A stretch of 64,000 nt of DNA from JAOARY01 sp045345765 (GTDB lineage Bacteria; Bacillota; Clostridia; Peptostreptococcales; Peptostreptococcaceae): the NCBI GenBank assembly GCA_045345765.1, contig CP148265.1:2790001-2854000 (forward strand). The letters run 5' to 3'. Below are positions 36,791-44,461 of the stretch, piece by piece. Every line of letters begins with the position of its first letter. The stretch's first letter is position 1. The notes below the pieces were generated by a model. It searched no databases. It was not told where the DNA came from and saw only the letters and a program-made list of their open reading frames with translations. The translations under genes were made by a program, and so were the position numbers.

Positions 36791-37464
36791 CCCCTTCCTA
36801 GCAATTTCAACTTTTTTAAAAGTTCTACTTCTGCTTCTAATCTTCGATTTTTTTCATTTAATTTCTTCAATTCTAATTTATGTTTTTCTTCTAATGTTAA
36901 TTCTTCTTCTTTTTTATTTATTCCACGTTTATCTTTAAGTGACTCTTCGCTACCCTTTTCAAACTTTTTTACCCAACTATATATTTGTTGATATGAAACA
37001 TTGTATTTTTCAGCAGTTTCACCATAATTCTTCATATTAGCGATACAATAATTTACGATTTCTAATCTTTCTTTATATGTGGTTTTTCTTCCTTTATTCA
37101 TAGAGTTGCTCAATCCTTTCGCACTTGTTTTTAGCTCTCTATGATTATTATAATTGTTAATCCACTTTCTTAAAACACTTGGATCAGATATTTCATATTT
37201 TTTTGATACTTCAATTAAAGATAAGTTTGAAGTTAAATAGTCTTTAACAGCAATAGTTTTAAACTTTTTCGTATAAATTTTTTTCTTTTTACAGGGCAGA
37301 AGCCCCTCTTTTCCATGCTTTTCGAAGCTATAGAACCATTTATAATAAGTTGTTGTTGTAATACCTATTTTAGCCACATATTTTCTAAGCGATAGCTTAT
37401 TAATCTTAAAATCTTCAAGAATTTTTAATTTTTCTTCAAAAGTATACGTCTTTTTTTTAGACAT
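36787..37464 (-). CDS. IS3-family OrfA (helix-turn-helix)
   Basis: A DNA-binding protein of about 225 residues from the ATG at 37464 (preceded by AAAGGGG); an in-frame ATG at 37488 is less likely. Two to three HTH units are visible (TYTFEEKLKILEDF, LIEVSKKYEISDPSVLRKWI, YGETAEKYNVSYQQIYSWV) and a C-terminal coiled coil (residues ~190-225) with a leucine zipper used for OrfAB dimerisation. It overlaps orfB by four bases. Confidence 0.92.
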   Translation of the reverse strand: MSKKKTYTFEEKLKILEDFKINKLSLRKYVAKIGITTTTYYKWFYSFEKHGKEGLLPCKKKKIYTKKFKTIAVKDYLTSNLSLIEVSKKYEISDPSVLRKWINNYNNHRELKTSAKGLSNSMNKGRKTTYKERLEIVNYCIANMKNYGETAEKYNVSYQQIYSWVKKFEKGSEESLKDKRGINKKEEELTLEEKHKLELKKLNEKNRRLEAEVELLKKLKLLGRG

Positions 37465-37535
37465 AAAAAATACCCCTTTCAAATTCATATCAGATTTTCA
37501 TTATTTAATCTGTATATTTTGTTGGGGTATGTTCA

Positions 37536-37885
37536 TCAAATGTAAAAGTTCAATCTTACACAAAAGGATATAAATAAAGGAGATGAAGTCATTTTAAAAC
37601 ATCAAATGTAAAAGTTCAATAAAGTGGATGTAGATAAATTGGAAGGTAGAGAACTTGATTTTAAAACATCAAATGTAAAAGTTCAATTAGTAAATAAAAA
37701 GGAAAGGGGAGGTTAGCAGCTTAATTTTAAAACATCAAATGTAAAAGTTCAATATAAAAAATAGGAGCGTGTTTAAAATGCCAATCATAATTTTAAAACA
37801 TCAAATGTAAAAGTTCAATTGTGTTAGATACACACAATTTACAAGAAGCTGATGAATTTTAAAACATCAAATGTAAAAGTTCAAT
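37536..37885 (-). CRISPR. CRISPR array 2, leader-proximal part (right of the IS)
   Basis: It opens with the last 19 bases of the IS-split repeat (37536-37554), then has five full 30-base repeats at 37591, 37658, 37724, 37790 and 37856. Spacers are 36, 37, 36, 36 and 36 bases. The repeats are identical to each other and to the conserved repeats of array 1 (T at position 5, C at 13). Two spacers look like gene starts with ribosome sites (for example AGGAGCGTG followed by ATG), as expected for captured phage coding DNA. Confidence 0.95.
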
Positions 37886-38265
37886 GAAGATGATTTAAAC
37901 GTTTGTTTATTTTTAACATCACTCTGTACCTCTTAATATTATCACATTTCTTACTAAAAATAAAGTAGGATTTTTTGTTTTTTGAATTTTGACAAAAAAT
38001 CACACTCTATTTAAGTTATTCTAATACTTATGTCAACTTGCAAGAAAAAAATCTCGATAGTATTATTTTTAACATAAGCAAAAATAATGGCTATAATCAT
38101 TGATAAATATATTCAGTATCGATTTTAAATATAATACCATAAAAACATTTAAATTCCATTTAGACTTTTTTCGACTCTTCACTTACTTTTTATGTTATTT
38201 TTAAATTAACAGTCCTTCATAAAAAAATAACTTATGAATTAAATTATTCATTAAGTTAAAAGTGA
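37886..38265 (-). promoter_or_regulatory. Leader of CRISPR array 2
   Basis: An ORF-free AT-rich stretch similar over ~380 bases to 35205-35590. Conserved blocks include CGTTTGTTTATTTTTAACA right at the first repeat and GTCAACTTGCAAG further out. Identical leader-proximal repeats on its left side support this as the active end. Confidence 0.85.
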
Positions 38266-38301
38266 TTTTTTCACATATAATTATTTTAGGAGATGATTAA
38301 T

Positions 38302-39654
38302 ATGTTTATACGATTTACAGTAGAAAACTTTCTTTCATTCGAAAAGATGCAAGAGTTCTCAATGATTGTAGGAAAAACAAGAAGTAAAAATAGTCATGTT
38401 TACAACGATGGCAAGCTTAAATTACTTAAATTTTCAGCAATCTATGGTGCAAATGCTTCAGGTAAATCTAATTTAGTTTCAGCAATTGGATTTGCACGAA
38501 ATACAATTTTAGATAAATTGCCTAAATTACACACAAATAAATACAATAAATGTGATATAGAAAATAAAAATAAAAAAACTTATTTTGATTTTGAAATAAA
38601 GATAGATAATAAATATTATTCTTATGGTTATGAAGTAATACTAAATGAAAGTAGAATTATATCAGAATGGTTGATAGAGCTTTTTCCAAGTAATAAAGAA
38701 AATTTAATATTTAGTAGGAATATAGAAGAAGGTACTTTTGATTTTAATAACTATTTTAAAAATAAATCTACAATGGAAAGACTTAAAATTTATGCTGAAG
38801 ATATAAAAGATGATAGCTCTATACTTCTTTTACATTTAATGAATCAAAATAAAGATAATTTTTATAAAGATAACTCAGAAGCTATAATATTAAAAAAAAT
38901 GTTTGATTGGTTTAAATATAAACTGGATATAAATTATCCAGACAGAGCAATATCTGATTATTCTTATTTTATGACAAAGGATAATATAGATGAAATAATT
39001 AAGGCAATCTCATCTTTCAAAACTGGTATAACTAATTTTAATATAGTAAACATTACACCTGAAAATATATCTATTCCAAAAAAAGTTTTGGATGACATTA
39101 TATCGAAATTAGAAGATAATAAAACTAGTCAAGATATTAAAAATGGTAACGAAAGAAGTATTTTATTAAGAAATAGTAATAAAGAATTTATAATATTTGA
39201 AATGAAAGATAGTAAAATTGAAATAAAAACAGTTCAGTTTAATCATGGTAACGATGATATATTTTTTAATCTATCAGAGGAATCAAATGGAACAATTAGA
39301 ATCTTAGATCTAATAGAAATATTATTAGACAATACTGAAGAAAAAATGTATATAATAGATGAAATAGATAGATGCTTACATCCACAACTAACATTTAGAT
39401 TTGTTGAAATATTTTTAAAACTAGCAGAAAAAAGGAACATACAACTTCTTGTAACTTCTCATGAATCTAGGTTGTTAGACTTTAATTTGCTACGTAGAGA
39501 TGAAATTTGGTTTATAGAAAAAAATGAAAAAGGTTCATCTAAAATATATTCATTAGAAGAATATAATACAAGATTCGATAATAAAGTGGATAAAGCTTAT
39601 TTAGAAGGAAGATATGGAGGAATACCTCTATTTAATAATTTGTTTTCTAATTAG
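38302..39654 (+). CDS. AAA family ATPase (RloA/AAA_15-like), stand-alone
   Basis: A 450-residue ABC/SMC-like ATPase of the type found in abortive-infection loci. The N-terminus IRFTVENFLSFEKMQEFSM and Walker A GANASGKSNLV (residues ~47-57) are followed by a long helical insert; Walker B is IIDEIDRCLHPQLT, then the H-loop VTSHESRLLDF. The C-terminus ends GRYGGIPLFN, as in many such proteins. ATG 38302 has AGGAGATGA upstream. No nuclease partner gene lies directly downstream; the next gene is a small membrane protein. Defence role is inferred from family and from its place beside CRISPR arrays. Confidence 0.8.
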   Translation: MFIRFTVENFLSFEKMQEFSMIVGKTRSKNSHVYNDGKLKLLKFSAIYGANASGKSNLVSAIGFARNTILDKLPKLHTNKYNKCDIENKNKKTYFDFEIKIDNKYYSYGYEVILNESRIISEWLIELFPSNKENLIFSRNIEEGTFDFNNYFKNKSTMERLKIYAEDIKDDSSILLLHLMNQNKDNFYKDNSEAIILKKMFDWFKYKLDINYPDRAISDYSYFMTKDNIDEIIKAISSFKTGITNFNIVNITPENISIPKKVLDDIISKLEDNKTSQDIKNGNERSILLRNSNKEFIIFEMKDSKIEIKTVQFNHGNDDIFFNLSEESNGTIRILDLIEILLDNTEEKMYIIDEIDRCLHPQLTFRFVEIFLKLAEKRNIQLLVTSHESRLLDFNLLRRDEIWFIEKNEKGSSKIYSLEEYNTRFDNKVDKAYLEGRYGGIPLFNNLFSN

Positions 39655-39852
39655 AATATGAACTATAATATTACCTTAGATTATTTAATAAATAAAATTA
39701 GAAAGCTAATACTTATCAGCGATTAATATAAATACTTAATTTATATTAATCCTTTCTTAAATTTACTAAAAAAGTATTTACAGGTCAAAAATATAATATT
39801 AAACTTAATTTAAGGAAAATAGAAAATATTCATAGGGAGTGTTATAATTAAC

Positions 39853-40134
39853 ATGAAATCTACAGAAACACCTAAAATGGTAAAAAGGATTTTTTTATCT
39901 ATAGCTGTTGTATGTCTTATATTTGCTGGATACTATCTTTTTATTGAAATTGATTATAAAAAGTATGGTATATTTGTACACACAATGCTTCTATTTATTA
40001 CAATCTATTATATGTATGAATATGCAATAGATTATAAAAAAGGTAAACCTAACAATATCAAAATATATATTATAGCAATGTATATTTTGATATTGATATT
40101 ATATTTTATACGTCTGAACAAAATGAAGAATTAA
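39853..40134 (+). CDS. Small three-helix membrane protein
   Basis: A 93-residue protein with hydrophobic helices near residues 13-30, 38-55 and 70-86 and a Lys-rich tail. The ribosome site GGGAG is upstream. It is unrecognised. As it follows the stand-alone ATPase in the same direction it could be its membrane partner, but the ~200-base gap weakens that idea. A strong terminator follows. Confidence 0.6.
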   Translation: MKSTETPKMVKRIFLSIAVVCLIFAGYYLFIEIDYKKYGIFVHTMLLFITIYYMYEYAIDYKKGKPNNIKIYIIAMYILILILYFIRLNKMKN

Positions 40135-40142
40135 ATCTACAG

Positions 40143-40183
40143 AAAACCGTTATATTTAAATTATTTTGATATAACGGTTTTTT
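40143..40183. terminator. Terminator between the membrane protein and Rpn genes
   Basis: AAAACCGTTATAT pairs with ATATAACGGTTTT around an AT loop, then TTTT; A-run on the other side makes it usable from both directions. Confidence 0.88.
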
Positions 40184-40195
40184 ATAATTTATTAC

Positions 40196-41140
40196 TTATT
40201 TATTTTCAAATTCTGCAACTTCTTTTTTATAATGATCAATATTTTCTGCTATGTCTTTTATTTTATTTTCTTCTAATTCTGAAATCTCTTTAATTTTTAC
40301 AAACTCCATATTTAAGTCTAATAATTTTAATACTAGCTTAATTTTTTCTATTCTTTCTTTTTCTTTTAACTTCCTAATCTCCTCGCTAGTTTCTTCTTTT
40401 ATCTTCTCCATCATTCTCTTAAGATATCTATCTCCAGATACTTTATCTCTTAATGCTTTTTCTCTTGCTAGATATTCAAATCTTTGCTTTTCATCTGCAC
40501 TTAATTCTCTTAATTTTTTCATAGCTTTATTGATTACATCACTTTTCTGCTCTAACTCTTTTATTACATTCTTTTTATTTTCATCATTTGCATATTTCAT
40601 AAAAGTGAGCCATTGTTCTTCCTCTGTTTTATGACCATGTTTTTCGTTAAGCTTTCCTAATTCTAAATAATGAATTTCAAAGTCTTCATCTAATACAATG
40701 TTTTCATCCATTTCTTCTACTTTAAATTCTGTATGATATCTTTTTATCTCTTCAAATAAGGTGAAGTTCAATATATTTATTAAAATACATTTTTTTAAAT
40801 CCATAAGATCTTGATCTTTACCTAATGATCCTGAATATAATTTAGACCAATGATATAAATTTTTCTTTTTATAATTTTCATTAGGATTTACTTGAAGTCC
40901 TATATACATTACTTTATTTCTATTTGTTTCAACTTTTAAATCCATTATAGAAAGCTTATCTTCTTCATAGTTACTATCCTTATAAGTATTCAAAGATATT
41001 ATTTTTTTAATCTTATCTTCTTGTTTTATTATAGCATTTAAAAAACTTATTAATAATTCTCTACTGTCGCTGTCATCTGTACCAAATAACTCTTTAAAAG
41101 CAAAGTCTACCATTGGGTTCATTAGTTTATTATTAGTCAT
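40196..41140 (-). CDS. Rpn family recombination-promoting nuclease/putative transposase
   Basis: A 314-residue PDDEXK_2 protein. N-terminal KLMNPMVDFAFKELFGT and the following IKKIISLNTYKD match the family; the catalytic Asp is in LSIMDLKVET. The expected Glu-x-Gln (as in IEIQ) reads YIGLQVN here, so the catalytic Glu appears replaced by Gly, which would weaken or abolish nuclease activity. The C-terminal half has the usual coiled-coil, Lys/Glu-rich tail. A related C-terminal remnant is at 31755-32114. A good ribosome site (AAGGAG) precedes the ATG. Confidence 0.85.
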   Translation of the reverse strand: MTNNKLMNPMVDFAFKELFGTDDSDSRELLISFLNAIIKQEDKIKKIISLNTYKDSNYEEDKLSIMDLKVETNRNKVMYIGLQVNPNENYKKKNLYHWSKLYSGSLGKDQDLMDLKKCILINILNFTLFEEIKRYHTEFKVEEMDENIVLDEDFEIHYLELGKLNEKHGHKTEEEQWLTFMKYANDENKKNVIKELEQKSDVINKAMKKLRELSADEKQRFEYLAREKALRDKVSGDRYLKRMMEKIKEETSEEIRKLKEKERIEKIKLVLKLLDLNMEFVKIKEISELEENKIKDIAENIDHYKKEVAEFENK

Positions 41141-41330
41141 TTTAAACTCCTTTTAATAATTTTATTTATATTATAACATCGAATAAAAAATATAAAAGGA
41201 CATTATAGTAACACAATAAAAAAGCTTTTTATATTAAAATTAATTAAGTTAAATTAATTAAGTTAATACTAAAAAAACATGATATTAACTAATAAAAATG
41301 TTATAATATATAACAATAGGAGTGATTAAT

Positions 41331-42698
41331 ATGATAACTTATATAGAATTAAATAATTTTAAATCTTTTAAACATATAAAATTCGATTTACGTAAGAGTC
41401 AAGATAAGCCAAAAAAAATGGCTTTCATATATGGGGAAAATGGTTCTGGTAAATCTAATTTAATGTTTTCCTTATTATTCTTGAGCAAAACATTGACAAC
41501 ACTAACAAATCAAGAAAAAATTAAGGATTTAAACTTAAAAGAGTTCGATGAAATCTTAGATAAAATAAATAATCCAAGTGATCAAAAAAATATTTTAAAT
41601 CAAATTTTTCGTCATCAATATGCTACATTAAAAGATATATTTGATGAATTTAAAAGCTTAGGAAATGAATCTCCTCTATCTATGGAAATTGGTTTTTTTA
41701 TAGATGAAAACCATGGAAATTATAAAATTATAATAGATAAGGATGAAGTTATTACTGAAGAGTTAAACTTTAAAAAGAATAAGCGTATGGGTAGTGTATT
41801 TTCACTAAACAAAGAAGCTATTAAATTAAGTCCATCTATTTTTACAGATACTAAATATAAAAATGAATTAGAGCATAATATAGAACAGTATTGGGGTAAA
41901 CATACTTTCATGAGCATTTTATTTAATGAATTAAAAATAAAAAATAAAAAATATATAAATGAAAGTATAAATAAAAATCTAAAAGATGTCTTAGATTGGT
42001 TTAAATCTTATTCTGTTTTATGTAAAGCTAGTAACTCTCAAACAGGAAAAGTATCATCTAATTATGCTTTTTTACATCATTTACAAAGAGGTATTGTCGA
42101 TGATAAAGATAATAAAGAATTAATGACTTTTGAAAAAATAGTAAATACTTTTTTTACGAAACTTTATTCAGATATAAAAAAAGTATATTATAAATTCTAT
42201 GCCTCAGATGATAAGTATAGATACGAATTATACTTTAAAAAGCTTTTGAATGGTCAAATAATAGAAATTCCTTTTTCTCTCGAATCAAGTGGAACACAAA
42301 AAATATTAGATATATTTCCATTTATATTTCTAGCTATATCAGGAAAAACTGTATTTGTTGATGAAATAGATGATGGAATACATGATATACTAATGTACTC
42401 TATAATTGAATCTCTTATAGAAGCTATGGATGAAACAGAAAAAGGACAATTTGTTATAACAACACATAATACTTTATTAATGAAACAATTGCCTGCTGAT
42501 AATGTATATATTTTAGATTCTAATGTAAATGGTGACAAAAGCATTAGAACTATAGGTGATTATGATTTTAGAACACAAAAAGCAAATAATATTCAAAATA
42601 AATACCTAGATGGTGCATATAGTGGTGTTCCGTTTGTGGGATATTTGGATTTGATAGATTTAGTCGAAGAAGCTAATGAAAATCTTATTAAGGAGTAA
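41331..42698 (+). CDS. AAA family ATPase of an AbiL/RloAB-type pair
   Basis: A 455-residue ATPase: ITYIELNNFKSFKHIKFDL at the N-terminus, Walker A YGENGSGKSNLM at residues ~34-45, Walker B TVFVDEIDDGIHDIL and H-loop VITTHNTLLMKQ. The C-terminus has YLDGAYSGVPFVGYLD. ATG 41331 follows AGGAGTGA. The RloB-like gene starts five bases after its stop, so the two form one operon like AbiL (RloA plus RloB) anti-phage systems; activity is inferred. A TATAAT at 41302 may be its -10. Confidence 0.85.
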   Translation: MITYIELNNFKSFKHIKFDLRKSQDKPKKMAFIYGENGSGKSNLMFSLLFLSKTLTTLTNQEKIKDLNLKEFDEILDKINNPSDQKNILNQIFRHQYATLKDIFDEFKSLGNESPLSMEIGFFIDENHGNYKIIIDKDEVITEELNFKKNKRMGSVFSLNKEAIKLSPSIFTDTKYKNELEHNIEQYWGKHTFMSILFNELKIKNKKYINESINKNLKDVLDWFKSYSVLCKASNSQTGKVSSNYAFLHHLQRGIVDDKDNKELMTFEKIVNTFFTKLYSDIKKVYYKFYASDDKYRYELYFKKLLNGQIIEIPFSLESSGTQKILDIFPFIFLAISGKTVFVDEIDDGIHDILMYSIIESLIEAMDETEKGQFVITTHNTLLMKQLPADNVYILDSNVNGDKSIRTIGDYDFRTQKANNIQNKYLDGAYSGVPFVGYLDLIDLVEEANENLIKE

Positions 42699-42703
42699 TT
42701 TAT

Positions 42704-43279
42704 ATGGCAAATTACAAATCTAAAAAAACTAGAGTAATGACTATTGTTCATGGAAAATCGGAATATTGTATATGTTCTTCAATAAAATCTAATCTAAAAA
42801 TAAAGCATGAAATATATGCTAAAAAAAGAGGTCGAAATAGTATTCAAATAAATGATTTAGAAAACATATTAAATAATAATATATTTGGATCATTTAAAAA
42901 ATTTATAACAGAATACCCAGATATAGAAATTGAAAAGAAAAAATTAATTAATTTTAAGCTATTTATAATAATGGATGTAGATGATTGTACCTTAGAAAAT
43001 AAGAATAGATTTATAAGAAAAGAGATGTTTGCAAAACATTGGATGAAAGATAACATAATTCCAATATATAATGATCCTGATTTAGAAAAAACTATGAAAG
43101 ATATAAAAATTGAAGTAAATAAAAAAAGAGATTATATAGAAATTTTTCCCACTAATGAAGGGGATTTAGATTTAACTATGGCAAAAGATTTTTTAAAAAA
43201 ATTAAAAAAATGTAGATGTACTAATCTTGAAGAATATGTTGAATATTGTATAGATATTGTAGAAGAAAATTTAAAATAA
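42704..43279 (+). CDS. RloB/Toprim-like effector of the AbiL-type pair
   Basis: A 191-residue protein. The start has VMTIVHGKSEYCICSSI, comparable to the VEGxTE motif of Toprim/RloB nucleases (here His-Gly-Lys-Ser-Glu, with the Glu kept), followed by LFIIMDVDDCT, the acidic DxDD motif, and EIFPTNEGDLDLTM near the C-terminus, comparable to the family's N..FE/W segment. The acidic metal ligands look present. It is translationally linked to the ATPase. In such systems the ATPase is thought to control the nuclease during phage infection. Confidence 0.78.
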   Translation: MANYKSKKTRVMTIVHGKSEYCICSSIKSNLKIKHEIYAKKRGRNSIQINDLENILNNNIFGSFKKFITEYPDIEIEKKKLINFKLFIIMDVDDCTLENKNRFIRKEMFAKHWMKDNIIPIYNDPDLEKTMKDIKIEVNKKRDYIEIFPTNEGDLDLTMAKDFLKKLKKCRCTNLEEYVEYCIDIVEENLK

Positions 43280-43283
43280 AAGT

Positions 43284-43321
43284 AAAAAACTACGTATAAC
43301 GATGCTTATGCGTAGTTTTTT
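43284..43321. terminator. Terminator of the AbiL-type operon
   Basis: AAAAAACTACG pairs with CGTAGTTTTTT around TATAACGATGCTTATG. A similar hairpin recurs at 43777-43812. Confidence 0.9.
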
Positions 43322-43404
43322 ACTTTTAAATAAGGTATATTTTATCTAAAGCTCAGCATAATTAAATAAAAAAGCTTGTTTTAAAGATTAAAAAATTTCT
43401 GCAC

Positions 43405-43430
43405 TAAAAAAACCTCTTATTAAGAGGTTT
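43405..43430 (-). terminator. Minus-strand terminator beside the CRISPR remnant
   Basis: On the minus strand AACCTCTTAATAAGAGGTT is followed by seven T's. Like arrays 1 and 2, this small array has an intrinsic terminator at its left edge. Confidence 0.8.
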
Positions 43431-43523
43431 AGTAAACATAAAATGTAAAAGTTCAACAAATGGAGGTTTCCATTTTGAAATAATAACTAGCCCATTTCAA
43501 AACATAAAATGTAAAAGTTTAAT
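43428..43523 (-). CRISPR. CRISPR remnant 3 (2 repeats, 1 spacer)
   Basis: Repeat at 43428-43457 (degenerate left half, ends GTTCAAC) and at 43494-43523 (ATTTCAAAACATAAAATG start, ends GTTTAAT); one 36-base spacer between. The repeats match the left-hand variant of array 2 (C at position 5, A at 13). The conserved leader blocks of arrays 1 and 2 are not recognisable to the right, so this array is probably inactive. Confidence 0.85.
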
Positions 43524-43900
43524 CCTTGAAAAGACAAGGTTTTATTAAATTTGAGTTTTTTTAATCTTCTAGCTTATTACTCACACATACATAATATCAC
43601 AAAAATAATCGAGGTGATTATTAATTTTTTGTAACATTTACCTTTTTCTCTTGTTTTTATTGATATAACTTTGTTATACAAATTGGCATGAAAAAAACAC
43701 CCCGATTTTAAAATTGAGGTGTTTGCGTAAGAAATACAAAAATTAAATAGATTTATATTTTTACGAATCAAAGTTTAAAACTACGGATAATGGTAATTAC
43801 GCGTAGTTTTTTATGTTAATTTAAAAATCAAACAAAATTATATTTTAAAATTAAATATATATTTTGAGGTGATAGTAAATAATTTAAACATATTTTTTAT
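43524..43900. other. Non-coding stretch between the CRISPR remnant and the prophage edge
   Basis: No convincing gene. It contains a minus-strand terminator at 43691-43724 (AACACCTC and GGGGTGTT arms, then T's), fitting the end of the minus-strand cassette to the right, and a second ACTACG..CGTAGT hairpin at 43777-43812 that resembles the one at 43284-43321. The left border of the prophage is probably within this stretch, but no attachment site or integrase is recognised. Confidence 0.6.
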
Positions 43901-44428
43901 TTATGGATTTTTATTTAATGAATTTTTTATTTGCTCTATAAGCTCGTCTGACAATAAATGTTGTTTTCGAAGTCTTTGTGCTATAAAATTTAAATCTTTT
44001 AATGTTAAAACTAAAAATAGAATAGATAAAAATAAGAGTATTAGCTCTAAGCTTGAAACCATTTTGTAAATGAGATTAGTATTAAATTCAAAAAATATAA
44101 AATAAAAAGACAGAATAATTGATACAATTGAGCATGAAACACCAGAAATTAAGCCCGCATATAAGTTATTCATTCCTCCTGCTTTATCAAAATTTATAAC
44201 AAAAGAAAAACCAGATAAGCTAACTAGTATACCTAATAATGTTAGCATAAAACCAATTATTATTATATTTAAATTAATCAAATTGAAATGTATTCCTGTA
44301 TCTTGGGGGTTTAATAAAACATCAAAATTAAAATTTATATTTTTACCAAATCCATATATTAAAGTTGTTGAAATTATAAAAAATGAAAATACGATTTTTT
44401 TTCTTTTTTTAGTCATTTTTATTTTCAT
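43901..44428 (-). CDS. Four-helix membrane protein of a prophage-edge cassette
   Basis: About 175 residues from ATG 44428, which lies six bases after AGAGGTG; in-frame starts further up overlap that site. Four hydrophobic helices (VFSFFIISTTLIYGF, IIIIGFMLTLLGILVSLSG, LISGVSCSIVSIILSFYFIF, LELILLFLSILFLVLTL) are followed by a charged cytoplasmic tail (DLNFIAQRLRKQHLLSDE). Unrecognised. It lies 24-34 bases after the 312-aa gene, so the two are one operon. A TM protein plus soluble partner at a prophage edge resembles exclusion or abortive-infection modules (inference). Confidence 0.7.
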   Translation of the reverse strand: MKIKMTKKRKKIVFSFFIISTTLIYGFGKNINFNFDVLLNPQDTGIHFNLINLNIIIIGFMLTLLGILVSLSGFSFVINFDKAGGMNNLYAGLISGVSCSIVSIILSFYFIFFEFNTNLIYKMVSSLELILLFLSILFLVLTLKDLNFIAQRLRKQHLLSDELIEQIKNSLNKNP

Positions 44429-44461
44429 CAAAATCACCTCTTTTTAACATGATATAAAAAT

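Larger units (their letters stand above)
35869..37535 (-). mobile_element. IS3/IS150-family insertion sequence inside a CRISPR repeat
   Basis: The element begins TGAACAGAATCC and ends GGGGTATGTTCA, so its termini carry short imperfect inverted repeats (TGAACA/TGTTCA). Length 1667 bases. It carries overlapping orfA and orfB on the minus strand, with an A-AAA-AAG slippery heptamer (complement of 36811-36817) and orfB open across it, the classic -1 frameshift arrangement of the IS150 group. Both sides are halves of a CRISPR repeat: 14 bases left, 19 bases right, giving a 3-base overlap (TAA versus TCA). Confidence 0.93.

Noticed and set aside
37536..37885. Self-targeting spacers against phage genes in this window
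   Set aside because: By eye I found no spacer matching the window outside the arrays; a proper search is needed to exclude it.
40251..40634. 127-codon plus-strand open frame opposite the Rpn gene
   Set aside because: It is the antisense shadow of a Lys/Glu-rich coding region, has no ribosome site and gives a Ser/Phe/Leu-rich translation.
43577..43771. 64-codon minus-strand frame with a hydrophobic end
   Set aside because: It has no ribosome site and contains the terminator hairpin at 43691-43724 within the frame.
43869..44069. 66-codon plus-strand frame at the prophage edge
   Set aside because: It is antisense to the C-terminal part of the 4-TM gene, which has a far better ribosome site and coding pattern.
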